A stretch of DNA of 49,918 nt from an uncultured Acetatifactor sp. (lineage in GTDB: Bacteria > Bacillota > Clostridia > Lachnospirales > Lachnospiraceae). This document shows, piece after piece, positions 24,045 through 32,581 of this stretch. The translations under genes and the position numbers were made by a program. The notes under the pieces are model-generated. The model was not told the DNA's origin, did no database searches, and saw nothing but the letters and a program-made list of their open reading frames with translations. Position 1 is the stretch's first letter. Each line of letters opens with the position of its first letter. The stretch spans positions 1 through 49,918 of the forward strand of contig CAJUIA010000031.1 of the NCBI GenBank assembly GCA_910586485.1, given 5' to 3'.

Positions 24045-24460
24045 ATGTTTGTCTATGTAAGACAGCCGCAAAGCTAACATCTTGCGCCGCATGGGACAAT
24101 GGATTTCCGGGAAGAATCAAGTGAAAATGTGTCTTCCCGGAAATTCTTGTCCGTCAGCATGTACACATTGGAAAGGGTCACAGTGCAATATATACGGCCT
24201 CTGGCAGAACGGACACATAAAAGCTTTACAAAAATTCCGCCATATATAGCGGCAGATGAACAATACCATCCTTTTTCATTACATCCCTTGTGTAGAGAAT
24301 GTATGAATTACCAATTACAGATGAAAAATGCTCGATATAGTTCATTGTCCGTATAATTCCTGTCCTGAAACGTATGAGTGACTATCAGTCCCGTATCTGT
24401 CATAAATATCCGAAAAAGCAGCTCTCCATCAGTCTGCAAAAAATATCCCTGCGTCAGGTA
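24045..24460. other. Gene-free stretch with possible coding relics
   Basis: No convincing gene. On the minus strand a 52-codon frame (24466-24308, starting MQYLTQGYFLQTDGELLFRI) has a protein-like composition but no ribosome binding site, and its start overlaps the merR promoter, so it is probably a relic. A plus-strand frame at 24099-24356 is likewise unsupported. An imperfect inverted pair built on TTTCCGGGAAGA/TCTTCCCGGAAA lies near 24104-24143. Confidence 0.4.
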
Positions 24461-24489
24461 TTGCATGTTACGCTGCGTAATGTTATAAA
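24461..24489 (+). promoter_or_regulatory. Promoter and palindrome of the merR operon
   Basis: TTGCAT (24461-24466), 17-base spacer, TATAAA (24484-24489). The perfect palindrome TTACGC-T-GCGTAA (24468-24480) fills the spacer, the place where MerR proteins bind. The spacer is 17 rather than the stretched 19-20 bases typical of MerR-activated promoters, so simple autorepression is as likely. Confidence 0.7.
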
Positions 24490-24522
24490 ATAGCCTTATT
24501 CAAGGCAGAAAGGAGGCCAAAC

Positions 24523-25269
24523 ATGTCAATGTACACCACGGGAGAAATCGCAAAGCTCTGCGGCGTATCCGTCAGGACAGTACAGTACTACGATTCCAGA
24601 AATATCCTGATACCCAGCGAGCTGTCGGAGGGCGGACGGCGGCTTTATACGGAGCAGGATTTAAAACGGGCGAAAATGATCTGCTTTCTCCGTGACGCCG
24701 GTATCTCTATCAACAGTATCGGTGAACTGTTGTCTAAGGAGGACCCTGGCAGCGTAATCTCCATATTACTTGAGCAGCAGGAAAAGCTCCTTCAGGAGGA
24801 AGTAAACGAGCGGCAGACAAAGCTGGAGCTGATCGCCGGTATCCGCCGGGAATTAAAAACCGTAGACAATTTTTCTTTTGAGTCCATCGGTGATATTGCA
24901 TATTTAATGGAAAACAAGAAAAAAATGAGGCGGCTTCACATCGCTATGCTGATCTTAGGTCTTCCTCTCAATATTTTTCAATGGATTGCAATCATCCTTT
25001 GGATCACTGCGGGAATATGGTATCCCTTTGCCATTTATGCGGCAGCTATGGTTTTTTATGGAATATGGATAGCCCGCTTTTATTTCAGGCGCGTAGTCTA
25101 CATTTGCCCCCAGTGTCACCAGATGTTTCGGCCTGCCTTTAGAGAAGCCTTTTGGGCAGTTCACACTCCCACTCTCAGAAAGCTTACCTGCACCTGCTGC
25201 GGATACAGGGGCTTCTGCGTGGAAACTTATGGAAAAGAAAAGAAAATAAAGGAGACAAAAAATGGATAA
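24523..25269 (+). CDS. Membrane-anchored MerR regulator with zinc ribbon
   Basis: A 248-residue protein of unusual build. Residues 3-72 are a MerR winged helix (YTTGEIAKLCGVSVRTVQYY, then GGRRLYTEQDL). Residues 75-115 form the coiled-coil dimer helix. Two membrane helices follow (about 139-163 and 166-188), then a cytoplasmic-type zinc ribbon with CPQC (195-198) and CTCC (223-226). A MerR protein tethered to the membrane next to an exporter would let it sense membrane stress or substrate directly (inference). AAGGAGG lies upstream; the end overlaps the next gene by eight bases. First gene of a four-gene unit. Confidence 0.88.
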   Translation: MSMYTTGEIAKLCGVSVRTVQYYDSRNILIPSELSEGGRRLYTEQDLKRAKMICFLRDAGISINSIGELLSKEDPGSVISILLEQQEKLLQEEVNERQTKLELIAGIRRELKTVDNFSFESIGDIAYLMENKKKMRRLHIAMLILGLPLNIFQWIAIILWITAGIWYPFAIYAAAMVFYGIWIARFYFRRVVYICPQCHQMFRPAFREAFWAVHTPTLRKLTCTCCGYRGFCVETYGKEKKIKETKNG

Positions 25270-25477
25270 TATTTTAAATTCACTTGTGGAAATTCTTCCC
25301 TTTTTGATTCCGCTGATGATTGCGGAATTTGTGCTGCTGGGATATACCCTGTATCACATCCTGACCCACCAAAGCTATAAAAGAGGCAGCCGCACCTTAT
25401 GGCTGGCAGTAACGATTGTATTAATGAGCTTCGTAGGGCCCATCCTCTATTTCCTGCTGGGCAGGGAGGATGCGTAA
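25262..25477 (+). CDS. PLDc_N-domain small membrane protein (YxlE-like)
   Basis: A 71-residue protein with two membrane helices (about 10-32 and 47-65) and the PLDc_N signature: the second helix ends GPILYFLLGREDA. Proteins of this kind, such as B. subtilis YxlE, sit beside two-gene ABC exporters and are thought to help anchor or control them. It overlaps merR by eight bases and its TAA shares one base with the ATG of the ATPase (TAATG), indicating tight translational coupling. Confidence 0.85.
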   Translation: MDNILNSLVEILPFLIPLMIAEFVLLGYTLYHILTHQSYKRGSRTLWLAVTIVLMSFVGPILYFLLGREDA

Positions 25478-26391
25478 TGGATATACTGCAAATTACCAAT
25501 CTGCACAAGCACTTTGGCAGCAAAGAGGTTTTAAAGGGACTTACGCTTTCCGTTCCCGAACACAGTGTTTTCGGCTTTATCGGCAAAAACGGCGCCGGTA
25601 AGACTACCACCATGAAGATCGTTTTAGGTCTTTTAAAAGCTGATGCCGGAAGCATTACCGTCGCCGGTGAAAACGTGGTTTACGGACAGACCTCCGTCAA
25701 CCGTCAAATAGGCTATTTGCCTGACGTACCGGAATTTTATCCTTTTATGACGGCACAGGAATACCTTTCCTTTTGCGGTGAAATAACCGGGATGAATCCG
25801 TCGGAAATCCGAACCAGAAGCAGAGAGCTTTTGGAGCTTGTGGGACTTGGCGGCGAAAAGCACCGCATCAAGGGCTTTTCCAGAGGAATGAAGCAGCGGC
25901 TGGGCATTGCTCAGGCATTGCTTCACCGTCCGAAGCTGCTGATCTGCGACGAACCGACCTCCGCCCTTGACCCCGTGGGCAGAAAGGAAATACTGGAGCT
26001 TCTGCTGACCGTCCGGGATCAGACCACGGTATTATTTTCAACTCATATCCTGTCAGATGTGGAGCGCATTTGCACCGACGTGGCATTTTTAAATAACGGC
26101 ACCGTGCATCTGACGGGAGCCCTTGCGGATCTTATGCAAAGCTGCCGCACGGAAGAATATATATTGGAACCGGAAAATGTGACGGACCTCGCCACGCTTC
26201 TGCAGGCATTCCCTAACATGGGGCCAATCAACGAAAATCAGCTCCGCTTCAGCCAAAGAAACTGCAATCTGTTTGACGTGCTTGCGTTTACGGCGGATAG
26301 ACGCATTCCCCTGACAAAGCTGGAGCGGCTGGAGCCTTCGCTGGAATCTCTGTTTATGCAGGTGGTCCGCCCTCTTGATGCACGCGCCTGA
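25477..26391 (+). CDS. ABC exporter ATP-binding protein
   Basis: A 304-residue ATPase of the BcrA/YxlF/drug-export type. It has Walker A GKNGAGKTT (about 36-44), the signature SRGMKQRLGIAQALL, Walker B LLICDEPTSALDP, and the switch His in LFSTHILSDVERI. The C-terminal 80 residues are the usual accessory domain of this group. The start at 25477 overlaps the stop of the YxlE-like gene; a longer upstream frame only shadows that gene. Together with the following permease it likely exports a lipid, peptide or antibiotic. Confidence 0.93.
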   Translation: MDILQITNLHKHFGSKEVLKGLTLSVPEHSVFGFIGKNGAGKTTTMKIVLGLLKADAGSITVAGENVVYGQTSVNRQIGYLPDVPEFYPFMTAQEYLSFCGEITGMNPSEIRTRSRELLELVGLGGEKHRIKGFSRGMKQRLGIAQALLHRPKLLICDEPTSALDPVGRKEILELLLTVRDQTTVLFSTHILSDVERICTDVAFLNNGTVHLTGALADLMQSCRTEEYILEPENVTDLATLLQAFPNMGPINENQLRFSQRNCNLFDVLAFTADRRIPLTKLERLEPSLESLFMQVVRPLDARA

Positions 26392-26442
26392 CGGCGCAGC
26401 TTCCACTAAAAAAACACAAACAACGCAGAAACGAGGTATACA

Positions 26443-27213
26443 ATGAGATCTTTACTGGCATTTATGAAAAAGGAATGGATGGAACAGCTTCGCTGCGGGC
26501 GGCTGATGATCCTTATTATTCTATTTGTTTTACTTGGCATTATGAATCCCGCTATGGCAAAGCTGACTCCCTGGCTGTTTGAAGTCATGGCAGATTCTCT
26601 TGCGGAAAGCGGCATCACCGTTACAGAAGTTACAGTCAGCGCTTTGGATTCCTGGACACAGTTTTTCAAAAACCTGCCCTTAGGTTTGATAGCCTTTGTC
26701 CTCCTTCAAAGCAGTATCTTTACCAAAGAATATGATACTGGCACCTTAATGCTGGTTTTCACAAAAGGTTTTGAGCGTATAAAGGTATTGACGGCCAAGG
26801 CTTCCCTGCTTCTTATCCTTTGGAGCGCCGGCTATTGGCTGTGCTTTGGCATCACCTGCGGCTATAATGCTTATTTCTGGGATAATACCGTCGCCCATAA
26901 TCTGATGTTTGCCGTAATCTGCTGGTGGATATTCGGCCTTTGGGTCATTACCTTATGCGTACTGTTTTCTGTGCTTGCCAAATCAAATGCACATGTGCTT
27001 GCAGGAACCGGCAGCATTGTCCTGCTGTTCTTTTTGCTAGGCATGTTTCCGCAATGCAGGGAATACGTACCCACCATTTTAACAGACGGTGCTTCCCTGA
27101 TCTATGGAGCCCGCTCCCTGCAGGTCTATTTGTTCCCGCTGATTTTTACGGTAATTTTAGGTATTTTCTGCCTTGCCGTAAGTATTCCGCTGTTTCGCCA
27201 AAAAAAATTATGA
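26443..27213 (+). CDS. ABC exporter permease (ABC-2 type)
   Basis: A 256-residue permease with six predicted spans and a large loop after the first (about residues 40-80), typical of the ABC-2 family. FTKEYDTGTLMLVFTKGFER (about 90-110) is the conserved cytoplasmic coupling region. It follows the ATPase by 51 bases. The combination MerR, YxlE, ATPase and permease mirrors the sigY/yxlCDEFG locus of Bacillus, with a membrane MerR in place of the sigma/anti-sigma pair. Confidence 0.9.
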   Translation: MRSLLAFMKKEWMEQLRCGRLMILIILFVLLGIMNPAMAKLTPWLFEVMADSLAESGITVTEVTVSALDSWTQFFKNLPLGLIAFVLLQSSIFTKEYDTGTLMLVFTKGFERIKVLTAKASLLLILWSAGYWLCFGITCGYNAYFWDNTVAHNLMFAVICWWIFGLWVITLCVLFSVLAKSNAHVLAGTGSIVLLFFLLGMFPQCREYVPTILTDGASLIYGARSLQVYLFPLIFTVILGIFCLAVSIPLFRQKKL

Positions 27214-27283
27214 TATTTTTCCAAACTGTCTCATTGCATGGATAAAAAACCAAGGCTATAATTTCTCTCAGGAGGTGATACTT

Positions 27284-27763
27284 ATGGCTGACGAAGACAA
27301 AAAGGACTTTAATGCCATGCTGAATGACAGCAAAGACATGCCAAAGATCCAGACGATCACAGATCAAAAAAGTATAGAAAAATATGGAGGAAATCGGATG
27401 TATTTTGCTCCGCCCATAGATTACGACAAAGTCATGCGGCAGATCCCTTGCGGAAAGGTCATCACCGTAGGGGAAATCCGTGAATACTTTGCAATTTTAA
27501 ATCAGGCGGATTTTACGGATCCTATCACCGCGGGGATTTTTGTATCCATAGCCGCCTGGGCCAGCCATCAGCGCTCCGGCAATGAAACGCCTTATTGGCG
27601 GACACTGAAGGCAAACGGCGAATTAAACCCTAAATACCCCGGCGGCGTGGAAGCGCAAAAGGAACGGCTGGAGGCTGAAGGACATACCGTGATCCAAAAG
27701 GGCCGAACAAATATCAAATATTATGTCAAAGATTATGAAAAGGCTCTGTTTGTGCTGACCTGA
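27284..27763 (+). CDS. Alkyltransferase-like protein (MGMT fold, no catalytic Cys)
   Basis: A 159-residue protein whose C-terminal half is the DNA-binding domain of O6-alkylguanine-DNA alkyltransferases: IPCGKVITVGEIREYFA (about 54-70) and the wing NGELNPKYPGGVEAQKERLE. The active-site PCHR motif is replaced by PYWR (103-106), so it cannot accept an alkyl group. Such alkyltransferase-like proteins bind O6-alkylguanine and flag it for nucleotide excision repair. The N-terminal 45 residues are a polar extension. AGGAGGTGAT precedes the ATG perfectly, which is why I prefer it to an upstream in-frame ATG at 27275. Confidence 0.85.
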   Translation: MADEDKKDFNAMLNDSKDMPKIQTITDQKSIEKYGGNRMYFAPPIDYDKVMRQIPCGKVITVGEIREYFAILNQADFTDPITAGIFVSIAAWASHQRSGNETPYWRTLKANGELNPKYPGGVEAQKERLEAEGHTVIQKGRTNIKYYVKDYEKALFVLT

Positions 27764-29472
27764 CTGTGCCGGTCTTTCTTTCTCCGCTCGTTCAGGAATG
27801 CCATCCCTATGCCAAACATGACAAAGATAGTGCCCGCTCCCATGGACTGCTGGAAACTGAACATACCGTTCACCACATACGCCAGCAGGCAGAATCCGCA
27901 GGCTGCTGCAGCAGGGTTTTTCTGTCCTCCCTGCAGCAGCTCCCGGATACCGCAGATCATCATCCCTGCATACCCCGTAACGCCCAAAATTCCCGTATCC
28001 GCCAGAATTGTCAGCCATTCGTTATGGGCATTGGTCAGCCGCAGACTGCCAAACACTTCTTCCACCGTCGCCGTAAAGCCTGCAGACGCGCCGCCGCTTA
28101 TGTAGCTCCACATACCGTCCGGCCCCACACCCACCAGCTTATGTAAAATATCCTGCTCTGCAAAGCATCTAAAGCCCGCCCACCAGGTAGCGCCTCTGTG
28201 GCTGCCCCAGTCCATGTTAAAGGTAAACAGATCATTTTCTGATAATTTACCCAAAATGCCGGGATGCAGCGTATTGATCAGTCCCAAAAGCAACACTCCC
28301 AGCATCACAGCCACACTGCCTAAAACTGCCGCCAGGGCCAAAATGCGATACAGCTTTTCCCGATGAATATTTTTCACTTTATCTCTCCAGACAAAGATCA
28401 GAGCAAAAACCGACACAACTGTCATGGTTATGGAAACCGGTCCGCAAATAAATATTTCCGCAAGGTCTCCGACAAAATTAATTCCCCCCGGAACCAGCTT
28501 TCTAAACACATAAATTCCCAGACATTCAACTGACAGAATCGTCATTTCTCGCCAAAAGGTAAGCATCCTGCTGCTGTCTCCTGTTGACATGCAAAGTAAC
28601 ACCAGCATCACCACCGTCAATGCTATGAGTCCGCTGTCGCTCCCCTGAAGGATCAGGGACAGATAACCTATGGCAGTATACAGCATCAAGAGTACCCTTT
28701 GCCATGTCTTAAGCCTTTCGCACAGCCAGGGCAGCGCCACTCCTGCAAACATTACGGATACCGCATACCCACAGTACCAGTTTACATTTCCTATGGTAGA
28801 AATATATCCCACATTAACAAATTCAAGGCCAAAGGAATAAATGCCAAACCGATTCAGGCAGCCCATCAAGAATACTGCCGCTGAAACAGGCAGACACAGA
28901 TAAAACAGTTTTTTTCTCGGCTTCCAAAAACGAGATACCAGGAAATAAATGCTCAAAAGCATCAGCTGCGGAAGCAGCCCCATGTACCAGCCCCTTTCGC
29001 CCCAGAGCGCCGCTTCCCTGTAGTCCGTAAAAAAATATGAAAGGAGCAGCGCGCCTCCGTAAATCAGGGCAAATAGATCCGTAGGGGAAAGCCTTACGTG
29101 ACGGATTCCGCCCCACGCAGAAGCTCCAAAACCGCACCTTCCGGAAACGGCAGTCCCCTGAGCGTAGGAATCAGATTTTCGAGAAGCGCTCTTGCTAAAT
29201 TTCTCTGCCGCAAAGCGGCCAAAACCAAGAAGCAGGTAAACCCCTAAGGGAATGATCAGAATTTTCCCCATACCCGTCCCCAGCCTGCAGAAAAAAACGG
29301 ATTTATCCGTGCCGATATGGCTGTAGCCCTCTTCATTGTAAAAAGGGAATACTGCCAGCATAGTCGCCAGATAGATACAGATCATATAATCTAATATAGT
29401 CCGTGACAGCAGCCGCAGATTTTCCCACAGGGATTTCCGGCTGTTCTCTGTCTTTTGTAAACGCATACACAT
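27733..29472 (-). CDS. O-antigen ligase/polymerase-family membrane protein
   Basis: A 579-residue protein with about 12 membrane spans. The large loop near residues 440-510 carries the Wzy/WaaL-type segment ending AHNEWLTILADTGILGVTGY, the hallmark of the O-antigen ligase superfamily. In Firmicutes such proteins polymerise or attach envelope glycans or handle other lipid-linked substrates. It stands alone, with no polysaccharide cluster around it. GGGGGG lies six bases before an ATG at 29466, two codons inside the longest frame. Its 3' end overlaps that of the convergent alkyltransferase-like gene by 31 bases. Confidence 0.85.
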   Translation of the reverse strand: MCMRLQKTENSRKSLWENLRLLSRTILDYMICIYLATMLAVFPFYNEEGYSHIGTDKSVFFCRLGTGMGKILIIPLGVYLLLGFGRFAAEKFSKSASRKSDSYAQGTAVSGRCGFGASAWGGIRHVRLSPTDLFALIYGGALLLSYFFTDYREAALWGERGWYMGLLPQLMLLSIYFLVSRFWKPRKKLFYLCLPVSAAVFLMGCLNRFGIYSFGLEFVNVGYISTIGNVNWYCGYAVSVMFAGVALPWLCERLKTWQRVLLMLYTAIGYLSLILQGSDSGLIALTVVMLVLLCMSTGDSSRMLTFWREMTILSVECLGIYVFRKLVPGGINFVGDLAEIFICGPVSITMTVVSVFALIFVWRDKVKNIHREKLYRILALAAVLGSVAVMLGVLLLGLINTLHPGILGKLSENDLFTFNMDWGSHRGATWWAGFRCFAEQDILHKLVGVGPDGMWSYISGGASAGFTATVEEVFGSLRLTNAHNEWLTILADTGILGVTGYAGMMICGIRELLQGGQKNPAAAACGFCLLAYVVNGMFSFQQSMGAGTIFVMFGIGMAFLNERRKKDRHSQVSTNRAFS

Positions 29473-29559
29473 CCCCCCGCGCTATGACGCCCCTTCATCC
29501 ATGGCAGCTCCTTGCCATTGCGTACCTTTTTATCATGATAGCCCATCCCGCATCTTACG

Positions 29560-30660
29560 TCAAATGCTTTCCGGCGTCTGCGGACTTCCTCCGGAGGCCC
29601 CCTGTTCTGCCGGCCGGCCTGTCCACCGCTTTTTTATCAGGCTCAGGTAAGCCTGATATATTATAATAAAGCCCAGCGGCCCCTCAATAATCCCCCAAAG
29701 ACCAAACAGCTTAATTCCCGCATAGATGGAAAGCAGAATGGCCACGGGCGAAACCCCTACCTTTTTTCCGATCAGCCTGGGCTCCAAAAGCTCCCGAATA
29801 AAAATGCAGATCACATAAAGCAGCAGGCAGAAAAAGGCCTGCACATAATTTCCCAGGAAAAACTGCTGGATGCTTAAGGGGACCAGCACAATTCCTGTTC
29901 CGATAAAGGGAAGGGCGTCCAGGATACCCGCGACCATGCCCCAGAGAACACCGTGGCGGATACCGCAGATTCCAAGCACCGCGCCTGCAAGGGTGCCGAT
30001 TACGGTCATAATAATGATCTGTGCCTTTACATAAGTGGCAATGTAACGAATAATGCCGCAGATAATATCCAGAAACAAATAGCACTCTTCCCTGTCCAGC
30101 ATTTGATTCATAATGTTGTCATAATCCTTGGCCAGCAGCACCGTAGCAATTAAAAAGCTGATCAGGAAGCCGCCAAAGGAAGCCAGCGCCCTGGCAAATT
30201 CCAAAGACTGTGAAAGCACCCCCGGCACCAGCTTTTGCTGAAACCAGTCAATTCCCTCCCGGATACCGGAAGAAACCGTATCCTCCAGATAAGCACTGTC
30301 AATCTTTATGGCCTTGCCCACCGTCTCGCAGATCTGATGTATCAGGGTATAGATCTCTTCCTCCAGGGAATCCAGCCCCTCAAACCACCCCGGCACACTT
30401 CCTACAATCCAGGAAAACAGGATCCATACCAGAACGCCTAAAATGGCACAGGCAGCTAAAAGCAGCAGCACCGCGCCCACCTGGCGATGAATTTTCAGCC
30501 TGCTCTGCAGCTTTTGAAGCAGGGGACCGAAAATCGTTACAAAAAGCATGGCAATCAAAACCGGCGCCGTCAGCGGTACAATAAATTTCAGGAAAAAATA
30601 AACTGCCCCCGTCAGAAGGAGCAGCATCAGGATTCTGTTTTCTTTTAATTTATTCACCAT
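29560..30660 (-). CDS. AI-2E/YtvI-family transporter-like membrane protein
   Basis: A 366-residue protein with about eight spans and the family's long periplasmic/cytoplasmic helix region (about 95-155). Conserved features include GILDALPFIGTGIVLVPLSI and REL-LEPRLIGKKVGVSP-type motifs (RELLEPRLIGKKVGVSPVAI). Members are annotated AI-2E family transporters or sporulation protein YtvI; some act as ion antiporters. The 100 bases after its start region contain no other gene. Confidence 0.9.
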   Translation of the reverse strand: MVNKLKENRILMLLLLTGAVYFFLKFIVPLTAPVLIAMLFVTIFGPLLQKLQSRLKIHRQVGAVLLLLAACAILGVLVWILFSWIVGSVPGWFEGLDSLEEEIYTLIHQICETVGKAIKIDSAYLEDTVSSGIREGIDWFQQKLVPGVLSQSLEFARALASFGGFLISFLIATVLLAKDYDNIMNQMLDREECYLFLDIICGIIRYIATYVKAQIIIMTVIGTLAGAVLGICGIRHGVLWGMVAGILDALPFIGTGIVLVPLSIQQFFLGNYVQAFFCLLLYVICIFIRELLEPRLIGKKVGVSPVAILLSIYAGIKLFGLWGIIEGPLGFIIIYQAYLSLIKKRWTGRPAEQGASGGSPQTPESI

Positions 30661-30776
30661 ACCAAAACCTCCGCATCCGCAAAACCGCCTGTCTGTATGG
30701 CCGCCGCGTCGATTTTAGTATGGTATTTTTTCTTTAAAATATTTACAAAAACTACTTCCGTACCAAAAAAATTGCT

Positions 30777-31511
30777 TCAACCGTCTTTGTCAAATAAAGC
30801 AAATGCCGCCGACGTCGGACGGGTTTCAAAGCACACTCTTTTCCCCGTCACAGGATGGACAAAGGTTAAGCTTCGGGCGCAAAGCGCCGCGTTCCGGATT
30901 CCCAGCCTGCGGGAGCAGGCTTTTGCCTCTTCGTCCGCATACTTTTCGTCCCCTAAAAGTGCCGTTCCCAAATGCGCCATCTGCGCCCTGATCTGATGAA
31001 AACGCCCTGTCTCTATTTGAATATCCGCAAGGGAGATTTCCTCGCCCGAAGGGATCCTGACCGTCTGCAGGATCCGATACTGCAGCACTGCCCTTTTCAG
31101 CGTGATCCCCTTTCCGTTCACACCGGCTGTACTATCAGCAATTACAGCCCTTCCCCCTTTATCCTTATACATATCATTCACGAGCCTGCCTTCCTTTATA
31201 GAAGGGCTTCCGTATAATACCGCATAATACTGCTTATGCAAAGAGCTTTCCGCGTCCTGTCCGCAAAGCTGCCTGGTCAGCTCTCCCGCCGTCTTTTTAT
31301 TTTTGGCAAACACCAACAGGCCCTCCACCGGCTGGTCCAGCCGGTGAATGATGCCCAGATACGGCGGCGAAGAGCTGCCGGCCGCCCCTATATAGTTTTT
31401 CAGTTCACTGACTACGTCCGCCTGTCCCACTCTTGATGTCTGTGTGGCCAGTCCCGCAGGCTTCCTCACCACCAGCAGGTCCTTGTCTTCATATAAAATC
31501 TCTGTTTTCAT
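30777..31511 (-). CDS. RluA-family pseudouridine synthase
   Basis: A 244-residue enzyme that converts uridine to pseudouridine in RNA. The catalytic Asp lies in GIIHRLDQPVEGLLVFAK; other family segments are VVRKPAGLATQTS near the start and IQIETGRFHQIRAQMAHLG. No S4 domain is present, so it is the short RluA/RluC-like type. Target RNA is unknown. I place the start at 31511 (MKTEILYED); the upstream extension lacks a binding site. Confidence 0.9.
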   Translation of the reverse strand: MKTEILYEDKDLLVVRKPAGLATQTSRVGQADVVSELKNYIGAAGSSSPPYLGIIHRLDQPVEGLLVFAKNKKTAGELTRQLCGQDAESSLHKQYYAVLYGSPSIKEGRLVNDMYKDKGGRAVIADSTAGVNGKGITLKRAVLQYRILQTVRIPSGEEISLADIQIETGRFHQIRAQMAHLGTALLGDEKYADEEAKACSRRLGIRNAALCARSLTFVHPVTGKRVCFETRPTSAAFALFDKDG

Positions 31512-31633
31512 CAGCGTTTCCCAAAAGTCGGTTTTTTGTATATAATGCACATAGAATCATCTCGTAGCATAAAGTTTTTGTAACATTCACCATATATTTA
31601 CACGTTATTCATACTTTGTTCATAATTTATTGA

Positions 31634-31731
31634 TATACTTTAATTACATTCAAAAAGCGATTAAGTTAATTTTTTCATAATAGCCCAGGTGCTGAAAGGT
31701 GCCTGGGCACTCCTCATTTAAGCCGCTTTTT
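31634..31731 (+). ncRNA. Candidate structured small RNA
   Basis: A nested fold: outer stem AAAAAGCG (31652-31659) with CGCTTTTT (31724-31731), extended by TTAA/TTAA pairing, around an inner hairpin GCCCAGG/CCTGGGC (31683-31689 and 31702-31708) with GAAA in the loop. The element ends in TTTTT. An extended -10 box TGATATACT (31631-31639) would start transcription about 31646. A single-stranded ACTCCTC lies between the hairpins, complementary to Shine-Dalgarno sequences. The fold also ends in T on the minus strand, so orientation is uncertain; it could instead be a leader of the rluA-type gene. Confidence 0.4.
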
Positions 31732-31751
31732 ACATGCGGTCCTGCGTATGC

Positions 31752-31786
31752 AAAAAGCCTTCACGCAAAAATACGGAAGGCTTTTT
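31752..31786. terminator. Bidirectional terminator after relQ
   Basis: AAAAAGCCTTC (31752-31762) and GAAGGCTTTTT (31776-31786) form a perfect 11-bp stem whose ends supply the T runs in both directions. It begins eight bases past the stop of the RelQ-like gene. Confidence 0.85.
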
Positions 31787-31793
31787 ACGGGCA

Positions 31794-32438
31794 TTATTTT
31801 TGACTGATCGCAAGTATTTCATCATTTAAAGACAACATTCTTGCGTCCAGATCCGAAACCATCTTTGCACACTCCACCAGCTCGCTCTTAATATGCTCCG
31901 GTGCATCCCCTTCAAATTTATAGTGCATTTTATGCTCCAGACTTGCCCAAAAATCCATGGCTACCGTCCTGATCTGGATCTCCACCGTAGTATCCACAGT
32001 ACGGTCCGAAAGATATACCGGCACGGTTACAATCATATGGTAGCTCTTATAGCCGCTGGCCTTCGGAAAGGTGATATAGTCCTTTACCGCCAGAACCTTT
32101 ATATCCCTCTGCTCCGCAATCATATCCGCAATCCTGTATATGTCGGAGGTAAATGAGCATATGATGCGGATGCCCGCAATATCATTTATGTACTTTACCA
32201 TGTTGTCGATGGTAGACTCATATCCGTTTCTCTTCAGTTTCTTTACAATGCTCTCCGGAGTCTTAATCCTGGCCTTAATATGCTCAATAGGATTATACTG
32301 ATGAACATACTGAAACTCGTTGTTAAGTATCTCCATCTTTGTCTCAATCTGCCGCAGTGCCGCACTGTAGATCAACGTTACTTCCTTCCAGCTGTCTACA
32401 CCTTCTCCGTTGTCGCCTCTTAATTCCTTTAATTCCAT
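31794..32438 (-). CDS. relQ: Small alarmone synthetase (RelQ-like)
   Basis: A 214-residue single-domain (p)ppGpp synthetase, the length of small alarmone synthetases, without hydrolase or ACT domains. It carries NDIAGIRIICSFTSDIYRIA, the substrate region DYITFPKASGYKSYHMIV and VEIQIRTVAMDFWASLEHKM, which include the conserved catalytic Asp, Arg and Glu positions. It makes the stringent-response alarmone from GTP/GDP and ATP. Two copies of an extended -10 promoter element lie upstream. Confidence 0.92.
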   Translation of the reverse strand: MELKELRGDNGEGVDSWKEVTLIYSAALRQIETKMEILNNEFQYVHQYNPIEHIKARIKTPESIVKKLKRNGYESTIDNMVKYINDIAGIRIICSFTSDIYRIADMIAEQRDIKVLAVKDYITFPKASGYKSYHMIVTVPVYLSDRTVDTTVEIQIRTVAMDFWASLEHKMHYKFEGDAPEHIKSELVECAKMVSDLDARMLSLNDEILAISQK

Positions 32439-32492
32439 TGCTGCTCCTTCAATACAGAGATTTTCTTTCGTCGCAGAAATTTATTCACAAAT

Positions 32493-32581
32493 ATTATACC
32501 ATAAATGCTTCGCATTTACGGTATGGATGGCCATTCGGCCGTTTCCTGTCATGAATATGGTTATTATACCATAAATAATCT
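32493..32581 (-). promoter_or_regulatory. Two duplicated extended -10 promoters before relQ
   Basis: Minus-strand ATTTATGGTATAAT occurs twice, with TGGTATAAT at 32493-32501 and 32573-32581, 80 bases apart. Between them are two hairpin-forming stretches: TAAATGC/GCATTTA (32502-32517) and GGCC-ATTC-GGCC (32529-32540). Confidence 0.5.

Noticed and set aside
24099..24356. 85-residue plus-strand frame after tRNA-Pro
   Set aside because: No ribosome binding site, no recognisable domain, and it lies just behind the tRNA terminator.
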